DNA from: Legionella norrlandica
GTDB lineage: Bacteria > Pseudomonadota > Gammaproteobacteria > Legionellales > Legionellaceae
Direction of reading: 5' to 3'
Length of the DNA: 64,000 nucleotides
NCBI RefSeq assembly: GCF_000770585.1
Contig: NZ_JNCF01000008.1
Location: 21,926 to 85,925 of the forward strand
In this document: positions 38,847 through 48,550 of the stretch, piece after piece
Numbering within the stretch: position 1 is the stretch's first letter
How the letters are laid out: each line of letters begins with the position of its first letter
The notes under the pieces: model-generated
The model's database searches: none
What the model was told of the DNA's origin: nothing
The model's input: only the letters and a program-made list of their open reading frames with translations
Made by a program: the position numbers and the translations under genes

Positions 38847-41432
38847 TCAACATTTGCTCTTAGATAATTCCTGAGTTAATTTTTCACGCAGGCTCTCTTT
38901 TTCTTCCTGATTCAAAGGAAGTCCTTTTTGATTGGAAATATAAAACATATCCTCTACTCGCTCACCAGCAGTAGCAATTTTTGCATTATGCAAATGAATA
39001 TTCAAAATTAGAAACACTCGACTTATGGTTGCTAAAAGCCCTGGTCTATCACTTGTTACAAGAAAAAGTTGTGTGTGGTGGCTGAATTGATCATCGATAA
39101 AAGTGATTTGAGTTGCAACATTAAAGTGGGCTAAAGCCCTGGATAATCTTCTGCGGGAAATTGTAGGTAATCGTCCTGTATTAGCAAGATGTTCACACAA
39201 GGCTTTTTGGATATCTGCTGCACGATGTTGGTCTAATAAAGCTTGATTGTTTTCATCTAGAATAATGTAAGTATCCAGATCAAATTGATTATCACAGGTG
39301 ATAATTGCGGCTTCTTGGATAGTGACATGATGATTACTTAGCACTGAAGTCGTAATAGTAAATCGCTCGTCTCTATGGGGCATATAAATAAATACCTCAG
39401 TACCGCCTTGGCTGTGATGAGGCATAATCATTACCACAGGAAAACTCTTACAATTTAAAATTGCTTTAGTATGTCTGGCTATTATTTCAGGAGATTCGTG
39501 AAGAAAATATTTTCCTTTAAATTGATTCCATAAATAATGTACTGCGTTAGGAGATATGCCTTGTGAAATTAACATCTCTAAAGCACGTTGTTTACGGATA
39601 GATATGAGGGCTGCTTCGTCTACTAATTCCTGTTCTTTTTGAAGTCTATTTTTTGCAGCACGGTATAACTCTTTAAGCAAAGAATCTTTCCAGGCATTCC
39701 AAAGAGTAGGATTAGTACCACAGATGTCGGCTACAGTGAGTAAATAAAGATAATCCAGATATTTTGAAAGTGGTAACAACTGACAAAACTGCTCTATAGT
39801 TTTAGGATCGTAAATGTCTTTACGTTGCGCTGTTTGCGACATTAATAAGTGGTAACGCACAAGCCAAACTAATAACTTACTGTCTTCTGGATCCATAAAG
39901 TGTCGTTGCGCAAATTCTTGTGCTTCAATGGCCCCCAATTCAGAATGATCTCCCCCACGTCCTTTAGCAATATCATGGAATAAAGCGCTAAGATATAAAA
40001 TTTCCGGCTTTTCCAAAGTTGTCATAATTTTGGCACACAAAGGAAATTGCTTTGCGTATTCCTCTTTTTTGAAACGGGATATATTACGGATAACAAATAA
40101 AGTATGTTGATCTACCGTGTAGGCATGAAATAAATCATATTGCATTTGTCCAGTTACTGTAGCAAAACAATCTAGATAGTGAGCTAAAACTCCGTATCTG
40201 TTCATTCTTTGCAGTGCATCATATGGGTCGTTTCCAATTCTAAATATATTGATAAAGATATTAGCTGTCTCAGCGGATTCTCTAAAGCGTCTACCCATTA
40301 AAAATAATGATTCCCTTATTAATCGTATTGTACTTGCTCTTACTCCTTCTATATCAGGCCGCTTTACGATCCAATAAAATAACTTCAATAACGATTGCGG
40401 ATATTGACTAAATACTCGGGTATGGCGTACTTCAATAAACTTATTTGAAAGCTGAAACTCATTATCAAGGTGGACAATTTTTTGTTTCTGATTATAAATT
40501 ATTGTTTCATTAAACCATTGCAAGAGCATCTCATTAAGTTCTCGATTGCGTTTGATCACTTTAAAATAGTTTTTCATAAATTGCTCTATGGCTAAAGAAT
40601 GGGGTAGGTCTTTATATCCAAAAAATTGAGCTAATTTGACTTGATAATCAAATGACAAGCGATCTTCAGGTTTACCCGCTAATATGTGTAAGGCAAACCT
40701 GACCCGCCAAAGAAAATTTTGGCAGTATTTAAGTTCTTCATATTCTTTATCAGTAATAAAGCCGTAGCTAATTCCTTCCGCTAATTTTTTTATTTTAAAG
40801 TGGCGTTTGCTGATGCTGAGTAAAATTTGTAAATCTCTTAGTCCGCCGGGGCCATTTTTGACATTTGGTTCTAGATTGTAGGCTGTTTCTCCATATTTGG
40901 CATATCGACTCTCTTGTTCTTGAAGTTTGGCATAAAAATATAAGTGACTTGGCCACATATGCAACGTATGGGTTTGATAGACCAATTCTTCCATTAAAGC
41001 CCCACGGCCACATAGCAAGAACATATCCATAATCGTCGAAATGACACTCAAATCCTCACTGGCTAAATTGGCACATGAGGAGACAGTAGTAATTTGATGG
41101 CTTACTTCTAGTCCGACATCCCAGCAATCCTGAATGAATTTTTGAGCACGCTGTAACTGAATTTTATTTACTTGTTCCGTATGAAGTAATAATAAATCTA
41201 TGTCTGAATGAAGTTGAAGCTCTCGACGACCATAGCTTCCTAATGCAAGGAGGCAGAAATTGTCTCCTTGGTGTAGTTTATTTTTGACAAATAAGTGAAT
41301 TAAAATATTATCAATAAATACAGCAAGCTTACGGGTGATGGAAGTAATATCTGCTTTTTGACTAAAATCTTGACACAGTTTCTCTTTGAACTGTTTAATC
41401 GTATTTTTTATAATGCGATTATCGTTCTTCAT
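38847..41432 (-). CDS. glnD: Bifunctional [protein-PII] uridylyltransferase/uridylyl-removing enzyme
   Basis: 861 residues. Senses glutamine and sets the uridylylation state of PII. Nucleotidyltransferase motif LGSYGRRELQLHSDIDLLLL (GS 65-66, DID 77-79), HD domain (YTVDQHT near 440, ALFHDIAKGRGGDHSE with HD at 486-487), and two C-terminal ACT domains, the last seen in VTSDRPGLLATISRVFL. All active-site residues are intact. Its start lies 14 bases inside the map gene. Confidence 0.96.
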   Translation of the reverse strand: MKNDNRIIKNTIKQFKEKLCQDFSQKADITSITRKLAVFIDNILIHLFVKNKLHQGDNFCLLALGSYGRRELQLHSDIDLLLLHTEQVNKIQLQRAQKFIQDCWDVGLEVSHQITTVSSCANLASEDLSVISTIMDMFLLCGRGALMEELVYQTHTLHMWPSHLYFYAKLQEQESRYAKYGETAYNLEPNVKNGPGGLRDLQILLSISKRHFKIKKLAEGISYGFITDKEYEELKYCQNFLWRVRFALHILAGKPEDRLSFDYQVKLAQFFGYKDLPHSLAIEQFMKNYFKVIKRNRELNEMLLQWFNETIIYNQKQKIVHLDNEFQLSNKFIEVRHTRVFSQYPQSLLKLFYWIVKRPDIEGVRASTIRLIRESLFLMGRRFRESAETANIFINIFRIGNDPYDALQRMNRYGVLAHYLDCFATVTGQMQYDLFHAYTVDQHTLFVIRNISRFKKEEYAKQFPLCAKIMTTLEKPEILYLSALFHDIAKGRGGDHSELGAIEAQEFAQRHFMDPEDSKLLVWLVRYHLLMSQTAQRKDIYDPKTIEQFCQLLPLSKYLDYLYLLTVADICGTNPTLWNAWKDSLLKELYRAAKNRLQKEQELVDEAALISIRKQRALEMLISQGISPNAVHYLWNQFKGKYFLHESPEIIARHTKAILNCKSFPVVMIMPHHSQGGTEVFIYMPHRDERFTITTSVLSNHHVTIQEAAIITCDNQFDLDTYIILDENNQALLDQHRAADIQKALCEHLANTGRLPTISRRRLSRALAHFNVATQITFIDDQFSHHTQLFLVTSDRPGLLATISRVFLILNIHLHNAKIATAGERVEDMFYISNQKGLPLNQEEKESLREKLTQELSKSKC

Positions 41433-42183
41433 TGCGTAAAGTCAAAATTTCAACACCGGTATCGGTTACCAAGAGAGTATGTTCCCATTGAGCTGAGAGA
41501 CTATGATCTTTAGTAACAACAGTCCAATGATCCGGTAATAGCCGAGTGTGGTGTTTTCCTGCATTGACCATGGGCTCTATTGTAAACGTCATCCCTGGCT
41601 CCAATCTCATCCCAGTTCCTGGAACTCCATAATGTAACACTTGTGGATCTTCGTGAAATACCCTGCCAATACCGTGCCCACAGTAATCACGTACTACTGA
41701 ACAACGATTTTTTTCAGCATGTTGCTGAATAGCAAATCCTATATCACCTAGCTGAACACCTGGTTTAACCATGTCTATGCCGATATACAAACACTCATGA
41801 GCTACCTGAACCACATGTTTTGCCTTGACAGATGGAGTGCCTATAATAAACATTTTGCTGGTATCGCCATGGTATTCGTCTTTAATAACAGTGACATCAA
41901 TATTAATGATATCACCATCTTTTAAAGTCTTTTTTCCAGGAATTCCATGACATACTACATGATTGATCGAGGTGCATATTGATTTGGGAAAACCATTGTA
42001 ATTTAAAGGAGCCGGAATAGCTTTTTGCACATTGACAATGTAATCATGACAAATAGTGTTTAATTCATCAGTACTAATACCTATTTGTACATAAGGTCCA
42101 ATCATCTCCAATACTTCTGCCGCCAGTCGACCAGCAATGCGCATTTTTTCTATTTCGTCAGGAGTTTTAATTGTAACGCCCAT
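41419..42183 (-). CDS. map: Methionine aminopeptidase, type I
   Basis: 254 residues. Removes initiator methionine. The five metal ligands are visible: NIDVTVIKDEYHGDTSKMF (two Asp), GHGIGRVFHEDP (His), FTIEPMVNAG (Glu), QWEHTLLVT (Glu). No N-terminal zinc extension, as in E. coli Map. The 3' end overlaps glnD by 14 bases. Confidence 0.96.
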   Translation of the reverse strand: MGVTIKTPDEIEKMRIAGRLAAEVLEMIGPYVQIGISTDELNTICHDYIVNVQKAIPAPLNYNGFPKSICTSINHVVCHGIPGKKTLKDGDIINIDVTVIKDEYHGDTSKMFIIGTPSVKAKHVVQVAHECLYIGIDMVKPGVQLGDIGFAIQQHAEKNRCSVVRDYCGHGIGRVFHEDPQVLHYGVPGTGMRLEPGMTFTIEPMVNAGKHHTRLLPDHWTVVTKDHSLSAQWEHTLLVTDTGVEILTLRNEER

Positions 42184-42412
42184 TATGATTTATCCAAAAT
42201 TATAGATGTTAACACATGGCCAAGAAGGCCAACAATACTCAATGTTACGCTAAAAGAATAAATCACCTCAATAAAAGATAATAAATCAATCCAATTGAAC
42301 ATAATATATTCTTTATGATTCATTTATTATAATATCATTTTTTAGCGATTTGATTTATACCAGAAATAATCGGAGGGAAAAGTTATAAACAAAGCAATTA
42401 AAAACTTCCAGA

Positions 42413-42882
42413 TTACTTATGATAAGGGTGATTATTAATAATGCACCAGGCTCTGTAGAGGTTTCAAGTAAAATAATACGAACTAAAGGGTGTGGGAGCG
42501 TCAGTTTAGAAAGTGACCAATGCTCTTCACAAAGATTCAATATATCACTGGATAATCCCTCTGGCCCACCAATGATAAAACAAAAATGACTGGAAATTTG
42601 TTGTAACTGACTTATTCTAATTGCTAACTCTTCACTGCTAAAGGATTTTCCTGCCATGTCCAGAGCAATTAGACGTGCTCCATTAGGGATTGTTTCTCTA
42701 ATTAAGGTGGCTTCTTTTTCAAGTATTCTAGGTAAATCGGATGATTTGCTGCGGCGTATTAGAGGGATTTCAATCACTTTTATTTGAATCCCGTCATGAA
42801 ACCGTTTTATATATTCATTTGAGCCTAGGGTTACCCAGTCAGGCATTTTATTGCCGAGAGCGATGATAGTAATTTTTAGCAT
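42413..42882 (-). CDS. rlmH: 23S rRNA pseudouridine-1915 N3-methyltransferase RlmH, frameshifted
   Basis: SPOUT methyltransferase that modifies Psi1915 in 23S rRNA. As written, the frame turns from RIILLET into [12 protein letters not shown] and runs to 42355. In the neighbouring frame the proper RlmH ending is encoded: [15 protein letters not shown] and a stop at 42413-42415. GAAACCCTCTAC is expected on the coding strand and GAAACCTCTAC is seen (42460-42461): one C lost. Corrected length is 156 residues, against 155 in E. coli. The upstream part, [14 protein letters not shown] and [10 protein letters not shown], is intact. It follows rsfS by 9 bases. Confidence 0.9.
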
Positions 42883-42891
42883 AGTGAACTC

Positions 42892-43230
42892 TTAGGAACT
42901 AGTTGGGGGCTCTTCCCATAACCCTTCAAGATTGTAAAAATGACGGTACTCTGGTTGCATAACATGTAATATGAAGTCTCCAAAATCAAGCAAGGCCCAG
43001 TCACCGTTTTCAATTCCGGTAGAGCTTAGACAAGGTAAGCCTGCGAGCTTCATATCTTCCAAAACTTTTTGAGCTATGGATTTGACGTGGCGGGATGATC
43101 GACCTGAAGCGATGATCATAAAATCAGTGATTGTTGTTTGTTTATGTACATCAATGACTTTAACATCGATCGCCTGAATGTCCCCAAGAGATTTTAATAT
43201 TTTTTCAAGCGCTGGATTTTGTTCAAGCAT
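42892..43230 (-). CDS. rsfS: Ribosomal silencing factor RsfS
   Basis: 112 residues. Binds ribosomal protein L14 and blocks subunit joining during starvation. Signature: IDVKVIDVHKQTTITDFMII, ASGRSSRHVKSIAQKV, and ENGDWALLDFGDFILHVMQP. The ATG at 43230 (MLEQNPALEK) gives the normal RsfS length; the frame is open 32 codons further upstream but encodes nothing conserved. rsfS-rlmH is a conserved pair. Confidence 0.94.
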   Translation of the reverse strand: MLEQNPALEKILKSLGDIQAIDVKVIDVHKQTTITDFMIIASGRSSRHVKSIAQKVLEDMKLAGLPCLSSTGIENGDWALLDFGDFILHVMQPEYRHFYNLEGLWEEPPTSS

Positions 43231-43334
43231 ACTAAGATTATCTTCTGTCAAAAAATATTGAATAATAGCAACAATTGATTTACATAAAAAGTTTTTTTTA
43301 GCCCTTCCCTTTGTTGTAGGGTACATTTTTTAAG

Positions 43335-43404
43335 ATCATTGCGAGGAGCGCAGCGACGAAGCAATTTAGATATCTGGATTGTTTCGCTACGCCCGCAAAG
43401 ACGA
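43335..43404. repeat. Palindromic ATTGCGAGGAGCG repeat
   Basis: ATTGCGAGGAGCGCAGCGAC / GAAGCAAT is followed by GGATTGTTTCGCTACG / CCCGCAAAGACG; the two halves are imperfect inverted copies. The same palindrome type, with ends like CATTGCGAGGAGCG, is widely dispersed in Legionella, Coxiella and Rickettsia genomes (general knowledge). It lies between rsfS and the POT transporter gene. Confidence 0.65.
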
Positions 43405-43487
43405 AGTTCTTGAAAAACCGTATCGTACAGAGAGTCTCTTCTATCGACTCTTTTGGGGAGAGTAATAATAACATCATTGAAAGCGAT

Positions 43488-44930
43488 TCATTGGTGTTCA
43501 GCGGTCTGTATATGTGTTAATAAAAATTTAATGACAGCGAATAAAACCAGACAGCCTAAAGTTGCAATAAATAATATGCTTAGCTGTTGAGTAAATGCTG
43601 TAGCGTATAAGGTTTTTAAAACTGCTATATTAGTTTCACCGCTAGGAATGGCTGTTAATTCAGCTAATTTTCCAGAAAGAAAACCACCAATTCCCAAGGA
43701 GACGAAAAAGATCCCCATCATGGTACTGACTTTATTTTTATCAGCTAATACGGTTATTGCCGATAACCCAACGGGAGAAAGCAGTAATTCAGCCAGGGAA
43801 ATCATCAAATAGGCTGGGATGATAAGGAGGGGTGAAATTAAAACGGATTTATTCACCACAGTACTGACTAAGGCAATGATAGAATACGCAGCAGTCATAA
43901 ACACTATTGAAAGAATGAATTTTTTCCCAGTGCTTAAACCTCTTTCTATCAACGTCAGTTTATGATGTTTTTTTGCCAGAAAATAACCAATAATTAACAT
44001 GCCAATACTTTGTATTGTGATGTAGTAGGGGGGTGGGAAATCAATGCCTAAAAAGGTTGGCTGAACCACACGAGCAATAAATAATGTTAAGGACATAAAC
44101 ATTTGAAAATAAAATGCCCAAAAGATAACCGAAATAATGCATAATAAACCAATAACTAATGTCTGCCGTGATTGATTGGCATTTTCGTGATTCACAGAAT
44201 ACAAAATGTAACTGGCTGAGAAGAGTACTACCAGCCCAAACATAATATTGGCAAGTTTAGGTGAGCTTAGGATATAAAAAGATAGTGCCCATAACAGAAA
44301 TAGTAACACAAAGGCTGAAATGACTTTATTCAGCTTGAAAACAAATGGATTATAATCTTCAATTTTGTATCGATACATACCAAATAAAAACACGAAAAAT
44401 GCAATAATTAATCCAAATGCGGCACTAGTGAAGGAAGCTGCCCAGCCAAAAAGCTCATTGAATTGGCTTGGTAAAGTGGTTCCTAATATAATTCCTGTGG
44501 TAATGCCCATATAAAAGATAGTAAAGCCACCTTCTCTCTTTGTTGAGCCTACAGGGTATTCATTGCCCAATAATGATGAGATGTTTGGCTTTAATAAACC
44601 GGTTCCTACAGCAACTCCTGCTAAGGAAAAAGTCAGGGCTAGAGGGCTGTCAAACAATGACAAAAGACAATAACTTAAAAATAGGACGATAGCACCTAAT
44701 AAAATTGCTCGCTTTTGACCAATTAACTGATCAGCAATCCAACCGCCTACCAATGGTGAGAGATAAGTAAGCGCTGTAAATGAACCAACCAACGCATAAA
44801 TTTCTTTGTCGGGCCATTTAAAGTGTAATGCTAAATAAAGTGCTAGTAAGGATTGGACTGCATAAAAACCATATCGTTCCCACATTTCAGTGGTAAAGTA
44901 GACACGAAGGGATTTGGGGTGCTTTTCCAT
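43488..44930 (-). CDS. POT/PTR2 family proton-dependent oligopeptide transporter
   Basis: 480 residues with 12-14 predicted membrane helices. POT family signs: EMWERYGFYAVQSLLALYLA (ExxERFxYY-like), GGWIADQLIGQKRAILLGA, and GIGLLKPNISSLLGNEY-like text (GVAVGTGLLKPNISSLLGNE). Imports di- and tripeptides with protons, in keeping with the amino-acid-based nutrition of Legionella. Monocistronic; divergent from hutU. Confidence 0.92.
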   Translation of the reverse strand: MEKHPKSLRVYFTTEMWERYGFYAVQSLLALYLALHFKWPDKEIYALVGSFTALTYLSPLVGGWIADQLIGQKRAILLGAIVLFLSYCLLSLFDSPLALTFSLAGVAVGTGLLKPNISSLLGNEYPVGSTKREGGFTIFYMGITTGIILGTTLPSQFNELFGWAASFTSAAFGLIIAFFVFLFGMYRYKIEDYNPFVFKLNKVISAFVLLFLLWALSFYILSSPKLANIMFGLVVLFSASYILYSVNHENANQSRQTLVIGLLCIISVIFWAFYFQMFMSLTLFIARVVQPTFLGIDFPPPYYITIQSIGMLIIGYFLAKKHHKLTLIERGLSTGKKFILSIVFMTAAYSIIALVSTVVNKSVLISPLLIIPAYLMISLAELLLSPVGLSAITVLADKNKVSTMMGIFFVSLGIGGFLSGKLAELTAIPSGETNIAVLKTLYATAFTQQLSILFIATLGCLVLFAVIKFLLTHIQTAEHQ

Positions 44931-45144
44931 ATTATTGCAATCTTAACAAAATTAATGAACCTAAATTATATCATATAAAAAACAGTGTGAATATTAGTTG
45001 CTCATTTCAGCTTTTTATATTGTTTACTGCATAAGTAATTTTTCACTGCCGTTGGGTTTGGGAATAAAGTCTATTCACGCAGAAAGGTGACTCGTGTATG
45101 ATGCAGGAATGCTTTTATGTTGCACGTAATAGGAGAGATTCTTA

Positions 45145-46809
45145 ATGGATAAAGATGGAAGTAAACGAGTTATTTCTGCCCCTAGAGGCAGTGAAATTCA
45201 AGCTAAAAGTTGGCTGACTGAAGCCCCTTTACGAATGATCTGTAATAACCTGGATCCCAATGTGGCTGAAGATCCAGATTCTTTAATTGTCTATGGTGGT
45301 TTAGGTAAAGCCGCTAGAAATTGGGAATGTTTTGATAAAATAATGCAGGTATTAAAGCAATTAAATAGCGATCAAACCTTGTTAATTCAGTCTGGTAAAC
45401 CAGTGGGGGTATTTACCACCCATGAAGACGCTCCGAGGGTATTAATTGCCAATTCTAATTTAGTTCCTCGTTGGGCTACTTGGGAACATTTTAATGAATT
45501 AGATAAAAAAGGACTGATGATGTATGGCCAAATGACGGCCGGGAGTTGGATCTATATTGGGTCGCAAGGAATTGTGCAAGGCACCTATGAAACCTTCGTT
45601 GCAGCAGCAAAAAAACACTATCAAGGGGATCTCTCAGGACGTTGGATATTAACAGCCGGTTTAGGTGGTATGGGGGGGGCACAGCCTTTGGCAGGTACTA
45701 TGGCTGGAGCCAGTGTTTTGGCCGTAGAATGCGATAGATGCCGAATAGAAAAACGATTACAAACAAAATATTTGGATCGTTACACAGATAATTTGGTGGA
45801 GGCACTGGATTGGATTAATGAATCCTGTCAAAGCAAACAGCCTATTTCAGTTGCTGTTTTGGGAAATGCTGCTGAAATATTCCCTCAACTGGTTGAGCGT
45901 GGCGCTCAACCCTCTTTAGTGACTGATCAGACTAGTGCGCATGATCCACTTAATGGCTATTTGCCATTAGGCTGGACACTAGAGAAAGCTGCTGAAATGA
46001 GACAAAAGTCGCCCAGTCAAGTAGTCGAGGCCGCTAAGAAATCAATGGCTATTCAAGTGCATGCTATGCTTGAATTCCAGAAAAGAGGAATTCCGGTTTT
46101 TGATTATGGGAATAACATAAGACAAATGGCATTTGAAGCAGGAGAAAAAAATGCTTTTTCATTCGAAGGGTTTGTTCCTGCTTACATTAGGCCCCTATTT
46201 TGTGAAGGGATAGGCCCATTTCGCTGGGTTGCTTTATCGGGCGATCCGGAAGATATCTATGCCACCGATGAGATGGTGAAGCAATTAATACCTGACGATC
46301 CTCATTTACATCACTGGCTAGATATGGCTAAAGAAAAAATTTCATTTCAAGGGTTGCCAGCGAGAATCTGTTGGGTTGGATTAAAGGACCGGGCACGCTT
46401 GGCTTTGGCTTTTAATGAAATGGTTAAGAACAAGCTAGTTAAGGCTCCCATAGTGATTGGCAGAGATCATCTTGACTCTGGCTCAGTGGCGAGTCCTAAT
46501 CGTGAAACGGAAGGTATGTTGGATGGTAGTGACGCTGTCTCTGACTGGCCTTTACTTAATGCGTTATTAAACTGTGCTAGTGGAGCTACCTGGGTCAGCA
46601 TTCATCACGGTGGGGGAGTGGGTATGGGATTTTCACAGCATGCCGGTGTTGTTATTGTTGCAGATGGTTCCGAGAAGGCTGCCAAGCGATTAGCTCGAGT
46701 TCTGCATAATGATCCTGCCACTGGCGTAATGAGACATGCTGATGCGGGTTATCAACTCGCGAAAAAATGTGCAAAAGAAAATTCGCTTTGGCTACCTATG
46801 GAATCATAA
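45145..46809 (+). CDS. hutU: Urocanate hydratase HutU
   Basis: 554 residues. Second step of histidine breakdown, urocanate to imidazolonepropionate, with tightly bound NAD. Motifs: [58 protein letters not shown] and [25 protein letters not shown] precedes the ATG. It heads a two-gene hut unit; hutI, hutG and a hut repressor are not in the window. Confidence 0.97.
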   Translation: MDKDGSKRVISAPRGSEIQAKSWLTEAPLRMICNNLDPNVAEDPDSLIVYGGLGKAARNWECFDKIMQVLKQLNSDQTLLIQSGKPVGVFTTHEDAPRVLIANSNLVPRWATWEHFNELDKKGLMMYGQMTAGSWIYIGSQGIVQGTYETFVAAAKKHYQGDLSGRWILTAGLGGMGGAQPLAGTMAGASVLAVECDRCRIEKRLQTKYLDRYTDNLVEALDWINESCQSKQPISVAVLGNAAEIFPQLVERGAQPSLVTDQTSAHDPLNGYLPLGWTLEKAAEMRQKSPSQVVEAAKKSMAIQVHAMLEFQKRGIPVFDYGNNIRQMAFEAGEKNAFSFEGFVPAYIRPLFCEGIGPFRWVALSGDPEDIYATDEMVKQLIPDDPHLHHWLDMAKEKISFQGLPARICWVGLKDRARLALAFNEMVKNKLVKAPIVIGRDHLDSGSVASPNRETEGMLDGSDAVSDWPLLNALLNCASGATWVSIHHGGGVGMGFSQHAGVVIVADGSEKAAKRLARVLHNDPATGVMRHADAGYQLAKKCAKENSLWLPMES

Positions 46810-46822
46810 CAGGAGTTTGTTC

Positions 46823-48343
46823 ATGTTAGAGAGTTTTATTCTACAACCTGGCCAATTATCGCTACTCAACATTAAGCAGATTTTAGAGGAAGGACAAAGT
46901 TGTATTCTATCTGAGGATGCTTATGATTTGATACAAGCTTCTCGTCACACTGTAAAAAAAGTAATTGAAGAGAAGAAAACAGTGTATGGTGTGAATACGG
47001 GATTCGGTTCCTTGGCAAATCAAACCATTTCGTCAGAGCATTTGAAAGAATTGCAGAGGAATATTGTTTTATCTCATGCTTGTGGAACAGGCGATTTATT
47101 GCCTGATGAAGTAGTAGCCCTGATTCTACTTCTAAAAATAAATAATTTGGCCCAAGGTTATTCTGGAGTTAGGCTTGAATTAATAGAGGCTTTAATGGCT
47201 TTGTTTAATAATAAGATTTATCCTTGCATTCCAGCGAAAGGGTCGGTAGGCGCCTCTGGCGATCTAGTACCTCTTGCCCATATGTCCTTGCCTCTATTGG
47301 GAGAAGGAGAAGTAAGATGGCAAGGACAAATAATTAGTGCCGAAGAAGGTTTGAGACGCGCTGGATTGAGGCCTATAGAGTTAGAGGCAAAAGAGGGGTT
47401 AGCTCTTCTTAATGGTTTACAAGTCTCTACAGCTCTTGCTCTATCGGCCTTATACACTAGTGAAGTATTATTTGAAACAGCGATTATATCAGGCAGCTTG
47501 TCTGTGGATGCTGCCTGTGGAAGTGATGTTCCTTTTGATGACAGAATACATCAAATTCGTGGCCATCAAGCTCAAATTACTGCTGCTGCCATGTATAGAA
47601 ATTTATTGGCAGGCAGCCAAATTCGCGAATCCCATAGACATTGTAATCGAGTACAAGACCCTTATTCATTAAGATGTCAGCCCCAAATTATGGGAGCAGT
47701 TCTTCACCAAATGGAATTTGTTGGACAGACCCTACAAGTTGAGGCCAATGCCATCTCAGATAATCCTTTGGTTTTTGCTGAGCAAGGGGACATTTTGTCA
47801 GGAGGTAATTTCCATGGGGAAATCATTGCTATGGCCTCTGATAACTTGGCATTAGCTTTGTCTGAAATTGGTGCCAACGCAGAAAGGCGAATTGCGTTGT
47901 TAATCGACAAAAATTTTAGTGGTTTACCTGCCTTTTTGGTGAAAGAAAGCGGTTTGAATTCGGGGTTTATGATTGCTCATGTAACTGCGGCTTCTTGTGC
48001 AAGTGATAATAAAGCTCTTGCTCATCCGCATTCTGTTGATAGTCTTCCCACTTCAGCAAACCAGGAAGATCATGTCTCTATGGCAACTAATGCAGCACGC
48101 CGCTTGCATGAGATGATTGATAATACTTCAACCATTATTGCTATTGAGTTGTTAGCGGCTTGTCAAGGACTTGAATTTCATAAACCATTAAAGACTTCAC
48201 CCCAATTGGATAAAGTTTATCGCGATGTAAGAAATGTGGTGAAACCTTATGATAAGGATCGATATTTTGCTCCGGATCTAGCAAAAATTAAAACAAAGAT
48301 ATTAAATAAGGAATTTAGGTTACTCAATTTACAAAAGGAATAG
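46823..48343 (+). CDS. hutH: Histidine ammonia-lyase HutH
   Basis: 506 residues. Converts histidine to urocanate. The Ala-Ser-Gly that cyclises into the MIO cofactor is in KGSVGASGDLVPLAHM; YGVNTGFGSLAN and the late SADNKALAHPHSVDSLPTS-like stretch (CASDNKALAHPHSVD) are also typical. AGGAG 7 bases before the ATG at 46823 sets the start; the frame is open earlier, inside hutU. 13 bases separate the two hut genes. Confidence 0.97.
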   Translation: MLESFILQPGQLSLLNIKQILEEGQSCILSEDAYDLIQASRHTVKKVIEEKKTVYGVNTGFGSLANQTISSEHLKELQRNIVLSHACGTGDLLPDEVVALILLLKINNLAQGYSGVRLELIEALMALFNNKIYPCIPAKGSVGASGDLVPLAHMSLPLLGEGEVRWQGQIISAEEGLRRAGLRPIELEAKEGLALLNGLQVSTALALSALYTSEVLFETAIISGSLSVDAACGSDVPFDDRIHQIRGHQAQITAAAMYRNLLAGSQIRESHRHCNRVQDPYSLRCQPQIMGAVLHQMEFVGQTLQVEANAISDNPLVFAEQGDILSGGNFHGEIIAMASDNLALALSEIGANAERRIALLIDKNFSGLPAFLVKESGLNSGFMIAHVTAASCASDNKALAHPHSVDSLPTSANQEDHVSMATNAARRLHEMIDNTSTIIAIELLAACQGLEFHKPLKTSPQLDKVYRDVRNVVKPYDKDRYFAPDLAKIKTKILNKEFRLLNLQKE

Positions 48344-48396
48344 AGAGGGGAAATTATACTTTGATTGAATCTCTTGGATGGTTATTTCCGTGCAGG

Positions 48397-48501
48397 CTGC
48401 CATGAGAGAAGTGCGAGGAGAAACGAAGCACAGAACCCTAGTATATACAGTAGTATATGAGGATTCGAGCACCATATCGACAAAGCAATTCTCCATGGCA
48501 G
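48397..48501. repeat. Intergenic palindromic element after hutH
   Basis: CTGCCATGAGAGAA (48397-48410) and TTCTCCATGGCAG (48489-48501) are inverted repeats around about 78 bases. Inside are GTGCGAGGAGAAACGAAGCAC and a hairpin TATATAC-AGTA-GTATAT. The element lies between hutH and the aldehyde dehydrogenase and has no coding capacity. Confidence 0.5.
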
Positions 48502-48550
48502 TAGGGTTTCGAAAGAAGTCCAATATTTCATTGAATAATAGAGACTAATA

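Noticed and set aside
42355..42412. Extended C-terminus of rlmH in the frame as written
   Set aside because: It is out of frame with the conserved RlmH ending, which is present one frame over and stops at 42413.
46736..46822. Longer N-terminus for hutH
   Set aside because: The extension lies inside hutU and the AGGAG site fits the ATG at 46823.
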